Positions 1-4,890 of a DNA stretch of 5,719 bases are shown piece by piece. The translations under genes and the position numbers were made by a program. Every line of letters begins with the position of its first letter. The stretch's first letter is position 1. The stretch is from the NCBI GenBank assembly GCA_027364825.1, contig DAHXOM010000077.1, forward strand, positions 1-5,719, given 5' to 3'. Source of the stretch: a bacterium. GTDB taxonomy: Bacteria > JAMCPX01. The notes beneath the pieces were generated by a model. The model was not told the origin of the DNA and made no database searches. It was given only the letters and a program-made list of their open reading frames with translations.

Positions 1-42
1 TTTCAACTGTTTTAAGTAACAACGCCTGTTGTTTCTCCGGAC

Positions 43-405
43 TTAAACCTTATACCTGCCGTGCAGGTATTCCCCGAGTGCAACTGCATTATTATGGACT
101 TCGTCCTTTGCTGCGTACAGCAGGGTAACAACACCTTTGCGTGCATGCTCTGCAGTTACGCCGAGGAGCTCTTCTTTACCGGTCAGGGCGTCCAGCTCTT
201 TGAAATACCGACGCTTGAACTCATCCCATTTTTCAGGCTCATGGCCGAACCATTTTCTCAAATCATTCCCCGGTGCAATCTCTTTCAACCACAGTTCAAC
301 CTTTGCGTCTTTCTTGCTCACCCCCCGCGGCCATAGTCTGTCGACCAGAATCCTGAAACCGTCCGCATCCGAGGGTTTCTCATATATTCTCTTTATTTTT
401 ACCAT
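43..405 (-). CDS. DUF488 family protein (YeaO-like)
   Basis: This 120-residue protein has the layout of the DUF488/YeaO family. Visible blocks are the N-terminal RIYEKPSDADGFRILVDRLW segment (residues 7-26) followed by PRGVSK, the central WLKEIAPGNDLRKWF block (39-53) with the HEPEKWDEF stretch (55-63), and the C-terminal VTLLYAAKDEVHNNA block (93-107). The length is normal for the family. No biochemical function is firmly established for it; a small cytoplasmic protein is expected. The ATG at 405 is preferred over the in-frame GTG at 411, because AAGGGG at 412-417 lies at ribosome-binding distance from the ATG and overlaps the GTG. The gene begins 20 bases after the hydrolase stop on the same strand, which suggests co-transcription. 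A second copy of its start region lies at 3372-3404. Family assignment is confident; role unknown. Confidence 0.93.
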   Translation of the reverse strand: MVKIKRIYEKPSDADGFRILVDRLWPRGVSKKDAKVELWLKEIAPGNDLRKWFGHEPEKWDEFKRRYFKELDALTGKEELLGVTAEHARKGVVTLLYAAKDEVHNNAVALGEYLHGRYKV

Positions 406-425
406 ACCCACCCCTTCAGTATATC

Positions 426-1346
426 TTATTTCCTTTCGGCTGGAGCTGCAAGATGTTCTCTGAAAAACCGGACTTCGCGATTTGAGACCGTCACAAAGGT
501 GTCGCCAATGTAGGGATCAAAATGGCCGCAGGGAATGCTGATCAACCGGGTGTTCGGCATCCTGGCAGCCGTTTTTTTGACAAACTCAAAGGGGATCAAA
601 GAATCCCGCTCACCGGCTATAACCAGGGCAGGGCATTGGACCTTGCGTGCCCTTGTACTTGGATAATATAAAATCAGAGAAAGCATGGCCCTGGCCGGGG
701 TGGTCATGTCCCAATCCACGATAGACGGTGGAACAAGACTCATAACACCGTCATAGCACTCCGGGGTTGAAAGTATGGCTATTTCACCGGGTTTACCAAA
801 AGCGGGTATGTAGTAGGGTGACCGGAACGTAATCATACGCCATAGGTCCCGAAGGATTGCTGCGGTGGACCTGCCTATAAAACCCCAGCCGAGAACCTTC
901 TTCATATTCCAGCTGGATGAAAGCCCGTTTACAAAGGGTACCTGAATAACTATAGCAGCGATATCGGGTTCTCTGGCTGCTACACAGAGCACATGGCCGC
1001 CGCTGTACGATGATCCCCACAGGCCTATCTTGCCGTGATCGATCCACCGGATCCTCCGGGCGTAGGCTATGGCAGAATGCCAGTCCTGAATATGCTTTTT
1101 GGGGGATATCAGACTGCGGGGATAGCCCTCACTGGTGCCAAAACCCCGGTAATCGAACAGCAAAACCGCGATTCCCTGGTTGACGAATTTTTCGGCAAAC
1201 GGCTCCAGGCGAAAAGTTCTCAGCGCACCAAACCCGTGGGCCATGATGACCAGGGGAGGTTTTTCCACTGCTTCGGGCCGGTAGAGCCATGCTGCACATC
1301 TTTCACCATGGCTGATGAACTCAACATCTGTTCTGGTAAAGGTCAT
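426..1346 (-). CDS. Alpha/beta hydrolase, S15/CocE-like nucleophile motif
   Basis: This 306-residue protein is a complete alpha/beta-hydrolase-fold enzyme, probably a cytoplasmic esterase, peptidase-like or dienelactone-hydrolase-like enzyme of unknown substrate. The oxyanion-hole motif HGFG is at residues 37-40, after the strand PLVIMA. DYRGFGTSEG (65-74) is a typical fold segment. The nucleophile elbow is G-S-S-Y-S-G (111-116), the GxSYxG form seen in S15/CocE-type hydrolases, so Ser113 is the likely nucleophile. The acid is likely Asp248 in AGERDSLIPF and the base His275 in PCGHFDPY. A variable cap of about 100 residues (roughly 138-235) lies between nucleophile and acid. There is no signal peptide. 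The start ATG at 1346 is supported by an AGGGGG site about 10 bases upstream. A weak promoter candidate (TTGTAT, 17 bases, TAAGCT on the minus strand, 1399-1427) precedes it. The gene heads a probable two-gene operon with the DUF488 gene. The fold is certain; the substrate is not. Confidence 0.93.
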   Translation of the reverse strand: MTFTRTDVEFISHGERCAAWLYRPEAVEKPPLVIMAHGFGALRTFRLEPFAEKFVNQGIAVLLFDYRGFGTSEGYPRSLISPKKHIQDWHSAIAYARRIRWIDHGKIGLWGSSYSGGHVLCVAAREPDIAAIVIQVPFVNGLSSSWNMKKVLGWGFIGRSTAAILRDLWRMITFRSPYYIPAFGKPGEIAILSTPECYDGVMSLVPPSIVDWDMTTPARAMLSLILYYPSTRARKVQCPALVIAGERDSLIPFEFVKKTAARMPNTRLISIPCGHFDPYIGDTFVTVSNREVRFFREHLAAPAERK

Positions 1347-1460
1347 TTTTTATTACCCCCTTTTTTTATCGATTTGTTCATGAACAGCGGATATTCGGAG
1401 CTTAACATCGTTTTCAGGTTCATACAACTGGGTGTGGATGTTTACTAATCACCCGGTCTT

Positions 1461-1498
1461 TTTAATGAAAGGGCGGGAAACCCCGCCCTTTCATTAAA
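1461..1498 (-). terminator. Perfect 17-bp stem-loop, transcription terminator
   Basis: Arms TTTAATGAAAGGGCGGG (1461-1477) and CCCGCCCTTTCATTAAA (1482-1498) are exact reverse complements around a 4-base loop. The stem has a GC-rich inner half and an AT-rich base. It lies 23 bases past the stop codon of the lipoprotein gene, on the downstream side of that minus-strand gene and upstream of the hydrolase promoter region. A long T tract beyond the stem is absent on both strands; the only T runs are within the stem base, so the termination efficiency is inferred from stem strength and position. Confidence 0.8.
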
Positions 1499-1521
1499 TT
1501 TAACTCCATAACTTTTTACCT

Positions 1522-2595
1522 TTACGGCGCCTGTTCTGTAATATAGGCGTTTGTGGAAGAAGGTGTCGCTGTAGATGTACCTGGTGCTAATACTGTGTCA
1601 GCTCCGGTAATTGCTGTATTATTTATTGTTGCAGAGCTGTTTGCCGGGTTAACACTGGTTGATGCAGAAGATGCACCGCTTGATGGCTTAAAGCTCACAG
1701 AGCCATCTGCAGGAAGCCTCAGCACCCATGCATCAGTATCACCCGCGCCGAAGGAGTCGGTATACCCTGCCACGATATACCCGCCATCTGTGGTCTGCTG
1801 GATAGAGTAAGCATAATCAGTGCCTGCCCCGCCGTAGGTCTTCTGCCATGCGATTGTGCCATCGCTGTTGAGCTTGAGCACCCATGCATCATAATCACCT
1901 GCACCGAAGGAGTCGGTATACCCTGCCACGATGTACCCGCCATCTGCGGTCTGCTGGATAGACTGAGTATAATCAGTACTTGCCCCACCGTAGGTCTTCT
2001 GCCATGCTACTGTGCCATCGCTGTTGAGCTTGAGCACCCATGCATTATAACCACCTGCACCAAAAGAGATTGTATATCCTGCCACGATGTACCCACCATC
2101 TGCGGTCTGCTGGATAAACTGAGCAATATCAGTGCTTGCCCCACCGTAGGTATTTACCCATGCAATAAGGCTCTGTGCTATGTTGCTATAAGCAGAAAAG
2201 CCTGCATCATTGAATGCACGCACACGATAATAATATGCAGTGCCCTTTGCAAGCCCGTTATCCTGATAACCGGCGGTATTGGACGGCGTTGTCCCGATGG
2301 TGATGAAATTCACCCCGTTTGTTCCACGTTCAATCCCAAATCCTTCCTCATTTGTGGAGTTGTCCTGCCATGAAAGTGTGATCATAAGAGCCGGTCCTGA
2401 GGTTAATGTTAGAGTACCCGGGACACTCGGTGGGATCACTGTCCCTGAAGTAGCTGGAAGTCCTGCTGGACCTGTTGCTCCTGTAGCACCGTTCTTGCCG
2501 TTTGAACCTGAACACCCTGCTGAAAGCATGGCTGTGCCAAGTATCCCTGTAATGAATAAAACTGTTATTGTCTTAAATATATTTTCGCTTCGCAT
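1522..2595 (-). CDS. Repeat-containing lipoprotein with collagen-like linker and Fn3 domain
   Basis: This 357-residue protein is probably an outer-membrane or surface-anchored lipoprotein. Residues 1-27 form a lipoprotein signal peptide: a basic N-terminus, a hydrophobic core (about 9-23) and a lipobox ending LSAGC, with Cys28 the predicted lipidated residue. A short Gly-x-x run follows (Gly at 33, 36, 39, 42 and 45, including GATGATGPAG), resembling a collagen-like linker. Residues about 57-143 look like a fibronectin type III domain, with SWQDNSTNEEGFGIER and YYYRVRAFNDAGFSAYSN as hallmarks. Residues 149-302 are three 52-residue repeats of the type TYGG..TD...IQQT.DGGYIVAGYT.SFGAG..DAWVL.L..DG, resembling beta-propeller-type repeats. 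The tail (303-357) is rich in Ser, Thr and Ala. AAGGAG, about 9 bases before the ATG, supports the start. A strong terminator follows. A binding or adhesion role is inferred from architecture only. Confidence 0.88.
   Translation of the reverse strand: MRSENIFKTITVLFITGILGTAMLSAGCSGSNGKNGATGATGPAGLPATSGTVIPPSVPGTLTLTSGPALMITLSWQDNSTNEEGFGIERGTNGVNFITIGTTPSNTAGYQDNGLAKGTAYYYRVRAFNDAGFSAYSNIAQSLIAWVNTYGGASTDIAQFIQQTADGGYIVAGYTISFGAGGYNAWVLKLNSDGTVAWQKTYGGASTDYTQSIQQTADGGYIVAGYTDSFGAGDYDAWVLKLNSDGTIAWQKTYGGAGTDYAYSIQQTTDGGYIVAGYTDSFGAGDTDAWVLRLPADGSVSFKPSSGASSASTSVNPANSSATINNTAITGADTVLAPGTSTATPSSTNAYITEQAP
1690..2151 (-). repeat. Three tandem 156-bp in-frame repeats
   Basis: The repeats are within the lipoprotein gene. 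The period is exactly 156 bases (52 codons). For example, the 35 bases at 1855-1889 recur without change at 2011-2045, and the block beginning GAAGGAGTCGG at 1750 recurs at 1906. The units differ by a few substitutions, mostly silent, and keep frame, which points to recent internal duplication or gene conversion. They are protein-coding repeats, not a CRISPR array: there are no short repeats with unique spacers. Confidence 0.92.
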
Positions 2596-2628
2596 AATCT
2601 TTATCTCCTTTTTTGCAACTTGTTTATC

Positions 2629-2648
2629 ATTCCTGCAAAAACAGGAAT
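2629..2648. repeat. Short palindromic (REP-like) intergenic repeat
   Basis: ATTCCTG (2629-2635) and CAGGAAT (2642-2648) are perfect complements around the 6-base loop CAAAAA. The element lies between the lipoprotein gene and the upstream small exported-protein gene. The form, a 'CATTCCTG-loop-CAGGAATCC' hairpin, resembles widespread dispersed intergenic hairpins of many bacterial genomes. Assignment as a dispersed repeat rests on that resemblance, because only one copy is in the window. Confidence 0.5.
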
Positions 2649-2678
2649 CCAGTAAGCATGGTAATCTACTTTTATTAT

Positions 2679-2719
2679 GGATTGCTTCGTCATAAAAGGC
2701 ATGACTCGCAATGACATCC
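2679..2719. repeat. Second palindromic intergenic repeat
   Basis: This is an interrupted inverted repeat: GGATTGC and GTCAT on the left pair with ATGAC, GCAAT and ATCC on the right around the loop AAAAGGC. Its core (GGATTGCTTCGTCAT ... ATGACTCGCAATGAC) resembles a very common dispersed repeat of environmental genomes. It lies 30 bases from the other hairpin, so this intergenic space is largely made of repeats. Either could affect mRNA stability of the neighbouring minus-strand genes; that is inference. Confidence 0.5.
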
Positions 2720-2752
2720 TGATAAAAGAAGCCCTCTTCTTAAATGAAAGAC

Positions 2753-3175
2753 TTATGCGACTGCAGGAGGCGGATGGAAGATGGATTTGATAGGATGGTA
2801 TGGTTCAAAAAGAACCACTGCTTCAAAAAATATGTATCCAGGGTGAATGATAAAAGATGTCCTATTGGATAGGATAACAGTGTCATCAGGATTATCATCA
2901 ATAATGCGGGCTCTACTCTTGTCGTGGAATTGCGGAGAATGTTGCATGGGTGAGAGGATAGAGGAGTTAATCGGCGGATAAAATAGGTCTTGCCCCTGAC
3001 ATTCGGCAATCCTTTCAGAAGATGTGCCCTTTTCAGATATCCTTTCGCAAGATATATTCTGATCAAAATTAAATAATACAGAGGCATACCCTACAGACGG
3101 CACTGCAAGCAACACAAAGATATAGAGCAATGAGAGACGTCTTCTATTCACAGGATTATATGTCTTTTGCCTCAT
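2753..3175 (-). CDS. Exported protein of unknown function, 140 residues
   Basis: I do not recognise this family. The N-terminus is a good Sec signal peptide: Arg11-13, a hydrophobic stretch at 14-28 (LSLLYIFVLLAVPSV), and a likely cleavage site after VGYA (residue 31). The mature part is about 109 residues, with two cysteines (43 and 59) that could form a disulfide, and an acidic IIDDNPDD segment (91-98). The C-terminus is rich in His, Pro and aromatic residues (FEPYHPIKSIFHPPPAV). A periplasmic location is inferred. The ATG at 3175 is strongly supported by AAGGAGA about 9 bases upstream, which also favours this frame over the overlapping ORF at 2740-3087. It precedes the lipoprotein gene on the same strand with a 157-base, repeat-filled gap, so co-transcription is possible but unproven. 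Confidence 0.7.
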   Translation of the reverse strand: MRQKTYNPVNRRRLSLLYIFVLLAVPSVGYASVLFNFDQNISCERISEKGTSSERIAECQGQDLFYPPINSSILSPMQHSPQFHDKSRARIIDDNPDDTVILSNRTSFIIHPGYIFFEAVVLFEPYHPIKSIFHPPPAVA

Positions 3176-3371
3176 GCACCGGTCTCCTTATTCAAAAGCC
3201 TATGATATTAATCCAAATAATGCAATGGGGGGATGAGGTTGTGTAGTTATGCACGTTAAAATAATTTTGGTCACAGTCCACAATTATTCTCTACGAAGAG
3301 GAGCGCTAGAGGTATCTCCTCCAATCTTCCCCTGACAAGGGAGCAATGGGTGACCCCTTCTTTCCCCTTCT

Positions 3372-3404
3372 TTTTAATTTTACCATACCCACCCCCTGAG
3401 TATA
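3372..3404 (-). repeat. Duplicate of the DUF488 gene's RBS and start region
   Basis: Compared with 391-423, 29 of 33 bases match, including an exact 15-base core (3381-3395 against 400-414), in the same orientation. It carries the same arrangement of GGGG-rich Shine-Dalgarno site, GTG and ATG, and would encode MVKLKR where the real gene has MVKIKR. After this the reading frame turns into unrelated residues and ends at 3306. It is best read as a leftover of a second DUF488-like gene or a segmental duplication, and not as a working gene. Confidence 0.5.
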
Positions 3405-3534
3405 CTTGAACCGCACTTTCGGGTAACAGCACAACTCTATGAGTAATATAAAATCGGACACAGCAAGGTCAATGGTTTCGGGGTCACCCGGTTCCAGGTT
3501 CTTCTGCAGATCTGTTCCGGGCACGCATAAAAGA

Positions 3535-3563
3535 TTGACGGATAAGAAAAACATGGTTATACA
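3535..3563 (+). promoter_or_regulatory. Sigma70 promoter of the AbrB-like/Doc operon
   Basis: TTGACG (3535-3540) and TATACA (3558-3563) are separated by exactly 17 bases and lie just upstream of the antitoxin start at 3590, leaving a leader of about 20 bases. Both hexamers are close to the sigma70 consensus. The -10 box forms one arm of an inverted repeat. Confidence 0.7.
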
Positions 3564-3570
3564 ATGTATA
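3558..3570. promoter_or_regulatory. Probable antitoxin operator overlapping the -10 box
   Basis: TATACA (3558-3563) and TGTATA (3565-3570) are perfect inverted repeats with a one-base spacer, covering the -10 element. AbrB/MazE-type antitoxins usually bind such sites as dimers to repress their own operon, so this is the natural autoregulatory site. That role is inferred from position. Confidence 0.5.
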
Positions 3571-3589
3571 TACAGAAGAGAGGTGGAAT

Positions 3590-3820
3590 ATGTTAAAAAA
3601 GCTGGTTAACCACGGCAACAGTGCCGCTCTGATAATAGATAAACCGATACTGGACCTATTAAAGGTTACTACCGATACCCTGCTTGAGCTCACTACAGAC
3701 GGCAGTAATCTGATTATCTCGCCTGTGGTCAACAACGGTAAAAGAGAAAAACGGTTTAAGGCCGCAATGACAACGGTGAACAAACTGCACGGGAAGACAT
3801 TGAAAAGACTTGCCGAGTGA
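3590..3820 (+). CDS. AbrB/MazE-like antitoxin (Doc-partner type)
   Basis: This 76-residue protein carries an N-terminal AbrB/MazE/SpoVT swapped-hairpin DNA-binding domain (residues about 1-47). The features are KKLVNHGNSAALIIDKPILDLL, a hydrophobic beta-strand/turn pattern, and TTDGSNLIISPV. The tail (KRFKAAMTTVNKLHGKTLKRLAE, in two parts: 54-66 and 67-76) is basic and helical, as in antitoxins whose C-terminus binds a Doc toxin. AGAGGTGG, five bases before the ATG, is a good ribosome-binding site. The stop codon overlaps the GTG start of the doc fragment (GTGA), the usual translational coupling of a TA operon. Because the toxin is broken, this is probably an orphan antitoxin that still represses its own promoter and could neutralise related toxins from elsewhere; that role is inference. 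Confidence 0.85.
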   Translation: MLKKLVNHGNSAALIIDKPILDLLKVTTDTLLELTTDGSNLIISPVVNNGKREKRFKAAMTTVNKLHGKTLKRLAE

Positions 3821-3897
3821 ACAAGCCCCTGAAAAGAATTACCTTTTTATCCCTCGCAGAGATAGTGGAGATACATGCCGATCAGATAAGACGATGA
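3817..3897 (+). pseudogene. Truncated Doc-family (death-on-curing) toxin
   Basis: From the GTG overlapping the antitoxin stop, 26 codons can be read before a TGA at 3895. The residues ITFLSLAEIVEIHADQIRR (8-26) match the conserved N-terminal helix of Doc toxins, which normally continues with a Tyr-Gly-Gly segment and reaches about 120-130 residues. The catalytic Fic-type motif (HPFxDGNKR form) is not encoded anywhere in 3898-4093, so the toxin must be inactive. Family knowledge: Doc is a Fic-fold kinase that phosphorylates EF-Tu. The loss of everything beyond residue 26 coincides with an inverted-repeat element starting 13 bases after the stop, so insertion with deletion is the likely cause. 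Identification rests on a short stretch plus the gene order and start-stop overlap with the antitoxin. Confidence 0.72.
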
Positions 3898-3909
3898 GAA
3901 GCGGGGTAC

Positions 3910-4028
3910 CCATCCGTGCCTGCACGCCTGCGTATCGGAACAATGGAATCTATTGAGTTTTTGTAATGCCACTTCTGCGTGTAGACACGCCGAACTATAA
4001 TGTGTTTCGGCACGTAGGCGTGGGATGG
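3910..4028. mobile_element. 119-bp MITE-like element with imperfect terminal inverted repeats
   Basis: The ends are CCATCC (3910-3915) and GGATGG (4023-4028). Inward of these, CACGCCTGCGTATCGGAAC on the left matches the reverse complement of the right end (CACGCCTACGTGCCGAAAC) at 15 of 19 positions, with a short extra segment GTGCCTG on the left. The interior contains GCCGAA/TTTCGGC (3989-4010), which can form a second hairpin. There is no open reading frame for a transposase, so it would need one in trans. A minus-strand reading frame (3847-4047) over it has no gene-like features. It lies between the doc fragment and the next TA promoter, and may have deleted the doc gene. Element boundaries are by eye; no target-site duplication was identified. 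Confidence 0.55.
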
Positions 4029-4040
4029 AGAGGGGACTTA

Positions 4041-4069
4041 TTGACATTCCATGAAAGGGCTATTAAAAT
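4041..4069 (+). promoter_or_regulatory. Sigma70 promoter of the Phd/RelE operon
   Basis: TTGACA (4041-4046) is a perfect -35 consensus, followed after exactly 17 bases by TAAAAT (4064-4069), one base from the -10 consensus TATAAT. It begins 13 bases after the MITE-like element and leaves a leader of about 18 bases before the antitoxin gene. A strong promoter, presumably kept low by autorepression. Confidence 0.8.
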
Positions 4070-4073
4070 AGCC
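4058..4073. promoter_or_regulatory. Probable Phd/YefM-type operator on the -10 box
   Basis: GGCTATT (4058-4064) and AATAGCC (4067-4073) are perfect inverted repeats with a two-base spacer, centred on the -10 element. Phd/YefM antitoxins bind palindromes in their own promoters, so this is the likely operator. The binding is inferred. Confidence 0.55.
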
Positions 4074-4093
4074 TTATAGAGAGGTGATAGATT

Positions 4094-4351
4094 ATGAGAA
4101 TAGTGAATACCGTTGAATTGAAAAACAAGACCAATCAACTTTTGCATGAAGTGATAAAGGGACAACCTATTATAGTCACCTACCGGGGGAAGCCATCTGC
4201 ATCTATTATGCCGCTTACAGAAGACGATATCGAAGACTTTATCATAGAGAATAGCCCCTCCATAAGAAAAAAAATTAGAAAAGCAGAAAAAGACATTAAG
4301 GCCAATAAAGTTGTCTCACTTGATGAGTATTTATTGGGGAATAAAAGCTGA
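4094..4351 (+). CDS. Phd/YefM-family antitoxin
   Basis: This 85-residue protein fits the type II antitoxin family Phd/YefM in length and layout. The N-terminal DNA-binding part (about 1-45) includes NTVELKNKTNQLLHEVIKG and PIIVTYRGKPSASIMPL, the typical 'promote one strand, read with Arg-Gly-Lys-Pro' pattern. The C-terminal part is mostly charged (RKKIRKAEKDIKANKVVSLDEYL, about 58-80), as in segments that wrap a RelE/ParE toxin. GAGAGGTGAT, 8 bases before the ATG, is a good Shine-Dalgarno site. The stop (4349-4351) is 2 bases from the toxin ATG. It would repress the operon through the operator at 4058-4073 and neutralise the downstream toxin. Confidence 0.9.
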   Translation: MRIVNTVELKNKTNQLLHEVIKGQPIIVTYRGKPSASIMPLTEDDIEDFIIENSPSIRKKIRKAEKDIKANKVVSLDEYLLGNKS

Positions 4352-4353
4352 GG

Positions 4354-4635
4354 ATGGACCGGTTCAATGTCCAGATGACCCGTTCAGCAGCTGATGATTT
4401 ACAAGATATACCTGATAAGTTTCGGGAGCAAATCATTACCTCAATTAAGCTGCTGTCCGTAAACCCTCTTGTGTCAGGCACAGGGATCAAAAAACTCAAA
4501 GGATTTAAGCCCCCTCTTTATCGGCTCCGCTCCGGTGATTATAGGGTTCTTTATAGAATAACAGAGCGGATTATTACGATAATGAGAGTCATTGACAGGA
4601 AAGAACTTGAAAAAATAATCAAAAGGTTAAATTAA
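4354..4635 (+). CDS. RelE/ParE-family toxin
   Basis: This 93-residue protein is the toxin of the second TA pair. It matches the RelE/ParE family by length and by these segments: the N-terminal helix MTRSAADDLQDIPDKFRE, the KKLKG turn (46-50), the strand pair LYRLRSGDYRVLYRI (55-69) and the final IMRVIDRKELEKII (76-89). Arg57, Arg59, Arg64 and Arg82 are candidate catalytic or RNA-contact residues. RelE members are ribosome-dependent mRNA endonucleases and ParE members poison gyrase; the Arg-rich pattern leans towards RelE, but the split cannot be made firmly. A GAGG lies directly against the ATG, too close to serve as its own ribosome-binding site, so translation is likely coupled to the antitoxin. 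The gene looks complete. Confidence 0.9.
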   Translation: MDRFNVQMTRSAADDLQDIPDKFREQIITSIKLLSVNPLVSGTGIKKLKGFKPPLYRLRSGDYRVLYRITERIITIMRVIDRKELEKIIKRLN

Positions 4636-4710
4636 GGAGTATAGGCTTGGTGTGTTAAGGGTGTAATGAGTCTGACTTAAATATTGCATACCTTATCCCC
4701 CTTTCCCTAT

Positions 4711-4730
4711 TCCGGCCGGATTCCCGGGAA
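4711..4730. promoter_or_regulatory. Two adjacent perfect 10-bp palindromes
   Basis: TCCGGCCGGA (4711-4720) and TTCCCGGGAA (4721-4730) are both exact self-complementary decamers, directly adjoining, in the gap between the toxin gene and the ATPase gene. They could be tandem binding sites for a dimeric regulator. Neither has a T tract after it, so a terminator is unlikely. Function is not known. Confidence 0.4.
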
Positions 4731-4791
4731 ATTAAAGCCCCGAAACCTCAATATTTAAATTGAACTCCGGATATTCATGATGTGTTTTCTC

Positions 4792-4820
4792 TTGCCCCTC
4801 TCGCCAAAACATAGTATGCT
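4792..4820 (+). promoter_or_regulatory. Candidate promoter of the ATPase gene
   Basis: TTGCCC (4792-4797) and TATGCT (4815-4820) are separated by 17 bases. Each keeps the key consensus bases but is weaker than the two TA promoters. It would give a leader of about 60 bases containing the hairpin at 4855-4870. Confidence 0.4.
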
Positions 4821-4854
4821 TATCTGAAATGTGGCAGCTATCCGCTAGGGACTT

Positions 4855-4870
4855 TAGCTCCGATGAGCTA
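4855..4870 (+). promoter_or_regulatory. Hairpin in the ATPase leader
   Basis: TAGCTC (4855-4860) and GAGCTA (4865-4870) pair perfectly around the loop CGAT, 20 bases before the start codon. The AGCT core also occurs at 4836-4839, and GGCAGCT (4833-4839) could pair with AGCTACC (4866-4872) with one mismatch, giving an alternative fold. It could be an operator or a translation-controlling leader structure. Confidence 0.4.
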
Positions 4871-4890
4871 CCATCATTAAGAGGTTTGTT

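Larger units (their letters stand above)
3176..3589. other. 414-base intergenic region between divergent genes
   Basis: No convincing gene is present. The left end is the leader of the minus-strand exported protein, with an AATAATT/AATTATT inverted repeat at 3260-3266 and 3282-3288. Positions 3306-3370 resemble low-complexity repeat-derived sequence (runs of CTTCCCC and CCCCTTC). A copy of the DUF488 start region sits at 3372-3404. An 82-codon minus-strand reading frame (3306-3554) crosses this area but has no family-like features. It has a plausible ATG only at 3554, inside the promoter of the opposite-strand antitoxin gene, so I do not call it. The right end carries that promoter and operator. 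Confidence 0.6.

Noticed and set aside
18..33. AACAAC/GTTGTT hairpin downstream of the DUF488 gene as a terminator
   Set aside because: The stem is only six AT-rich pairs with no T tract after it, too weak to support a call.
1035..1448. 137-codon plus-strand reading frame opposite the hydrolase
   Set aside because: Most of it is antisense to conserved hydrolase codons and it shows no domain features.
1690..2151. Regular 156-base repeats as a possible CRISPR or satellite array
   Set aside because: The whole period is conserved and coding, in frame within the lipoprotein, without unique spacers.
2740..3087. 115-codon minus-strand frame overlapping the exported protein
   Set aside because: It lacks a good ribosome-binding site, whereas the other frame has AAGGAGA and a signal peptide.
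3260..3288. AATAATT/AATTATT inverted repeat upstream of the exported protein
   Set aside because: The arms are short, AT-only and far apart (15 bases), so chance occurrence is likely; it is recorded only within the intergenic entry.
3430..3470. Similarity of TAATATAAAATC near 3447 to a stretch of the hydrolase gene near 664, as a hydrolase pseudogene
   Set aside because: The match is only about 12 exact bases, AT-rich and in a different reading frame, so it does not support a gene remnant.
3306..3554. 82-codon minus-strand reading frame
   Set aside because: Its start lies inside the promoter of the opposite antitoxin gene, it has no recognisable domain, and its 3' part is a DUF488 start fragment followed by repeat-like sequence.
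3847..4047. 66-codon minus-strand reading frame over the palindromic element
   Set aside because: It is the translation of the inverted-repeat element plus the antisense of the doc fragment; no ribosome-binding site or domain is visible.
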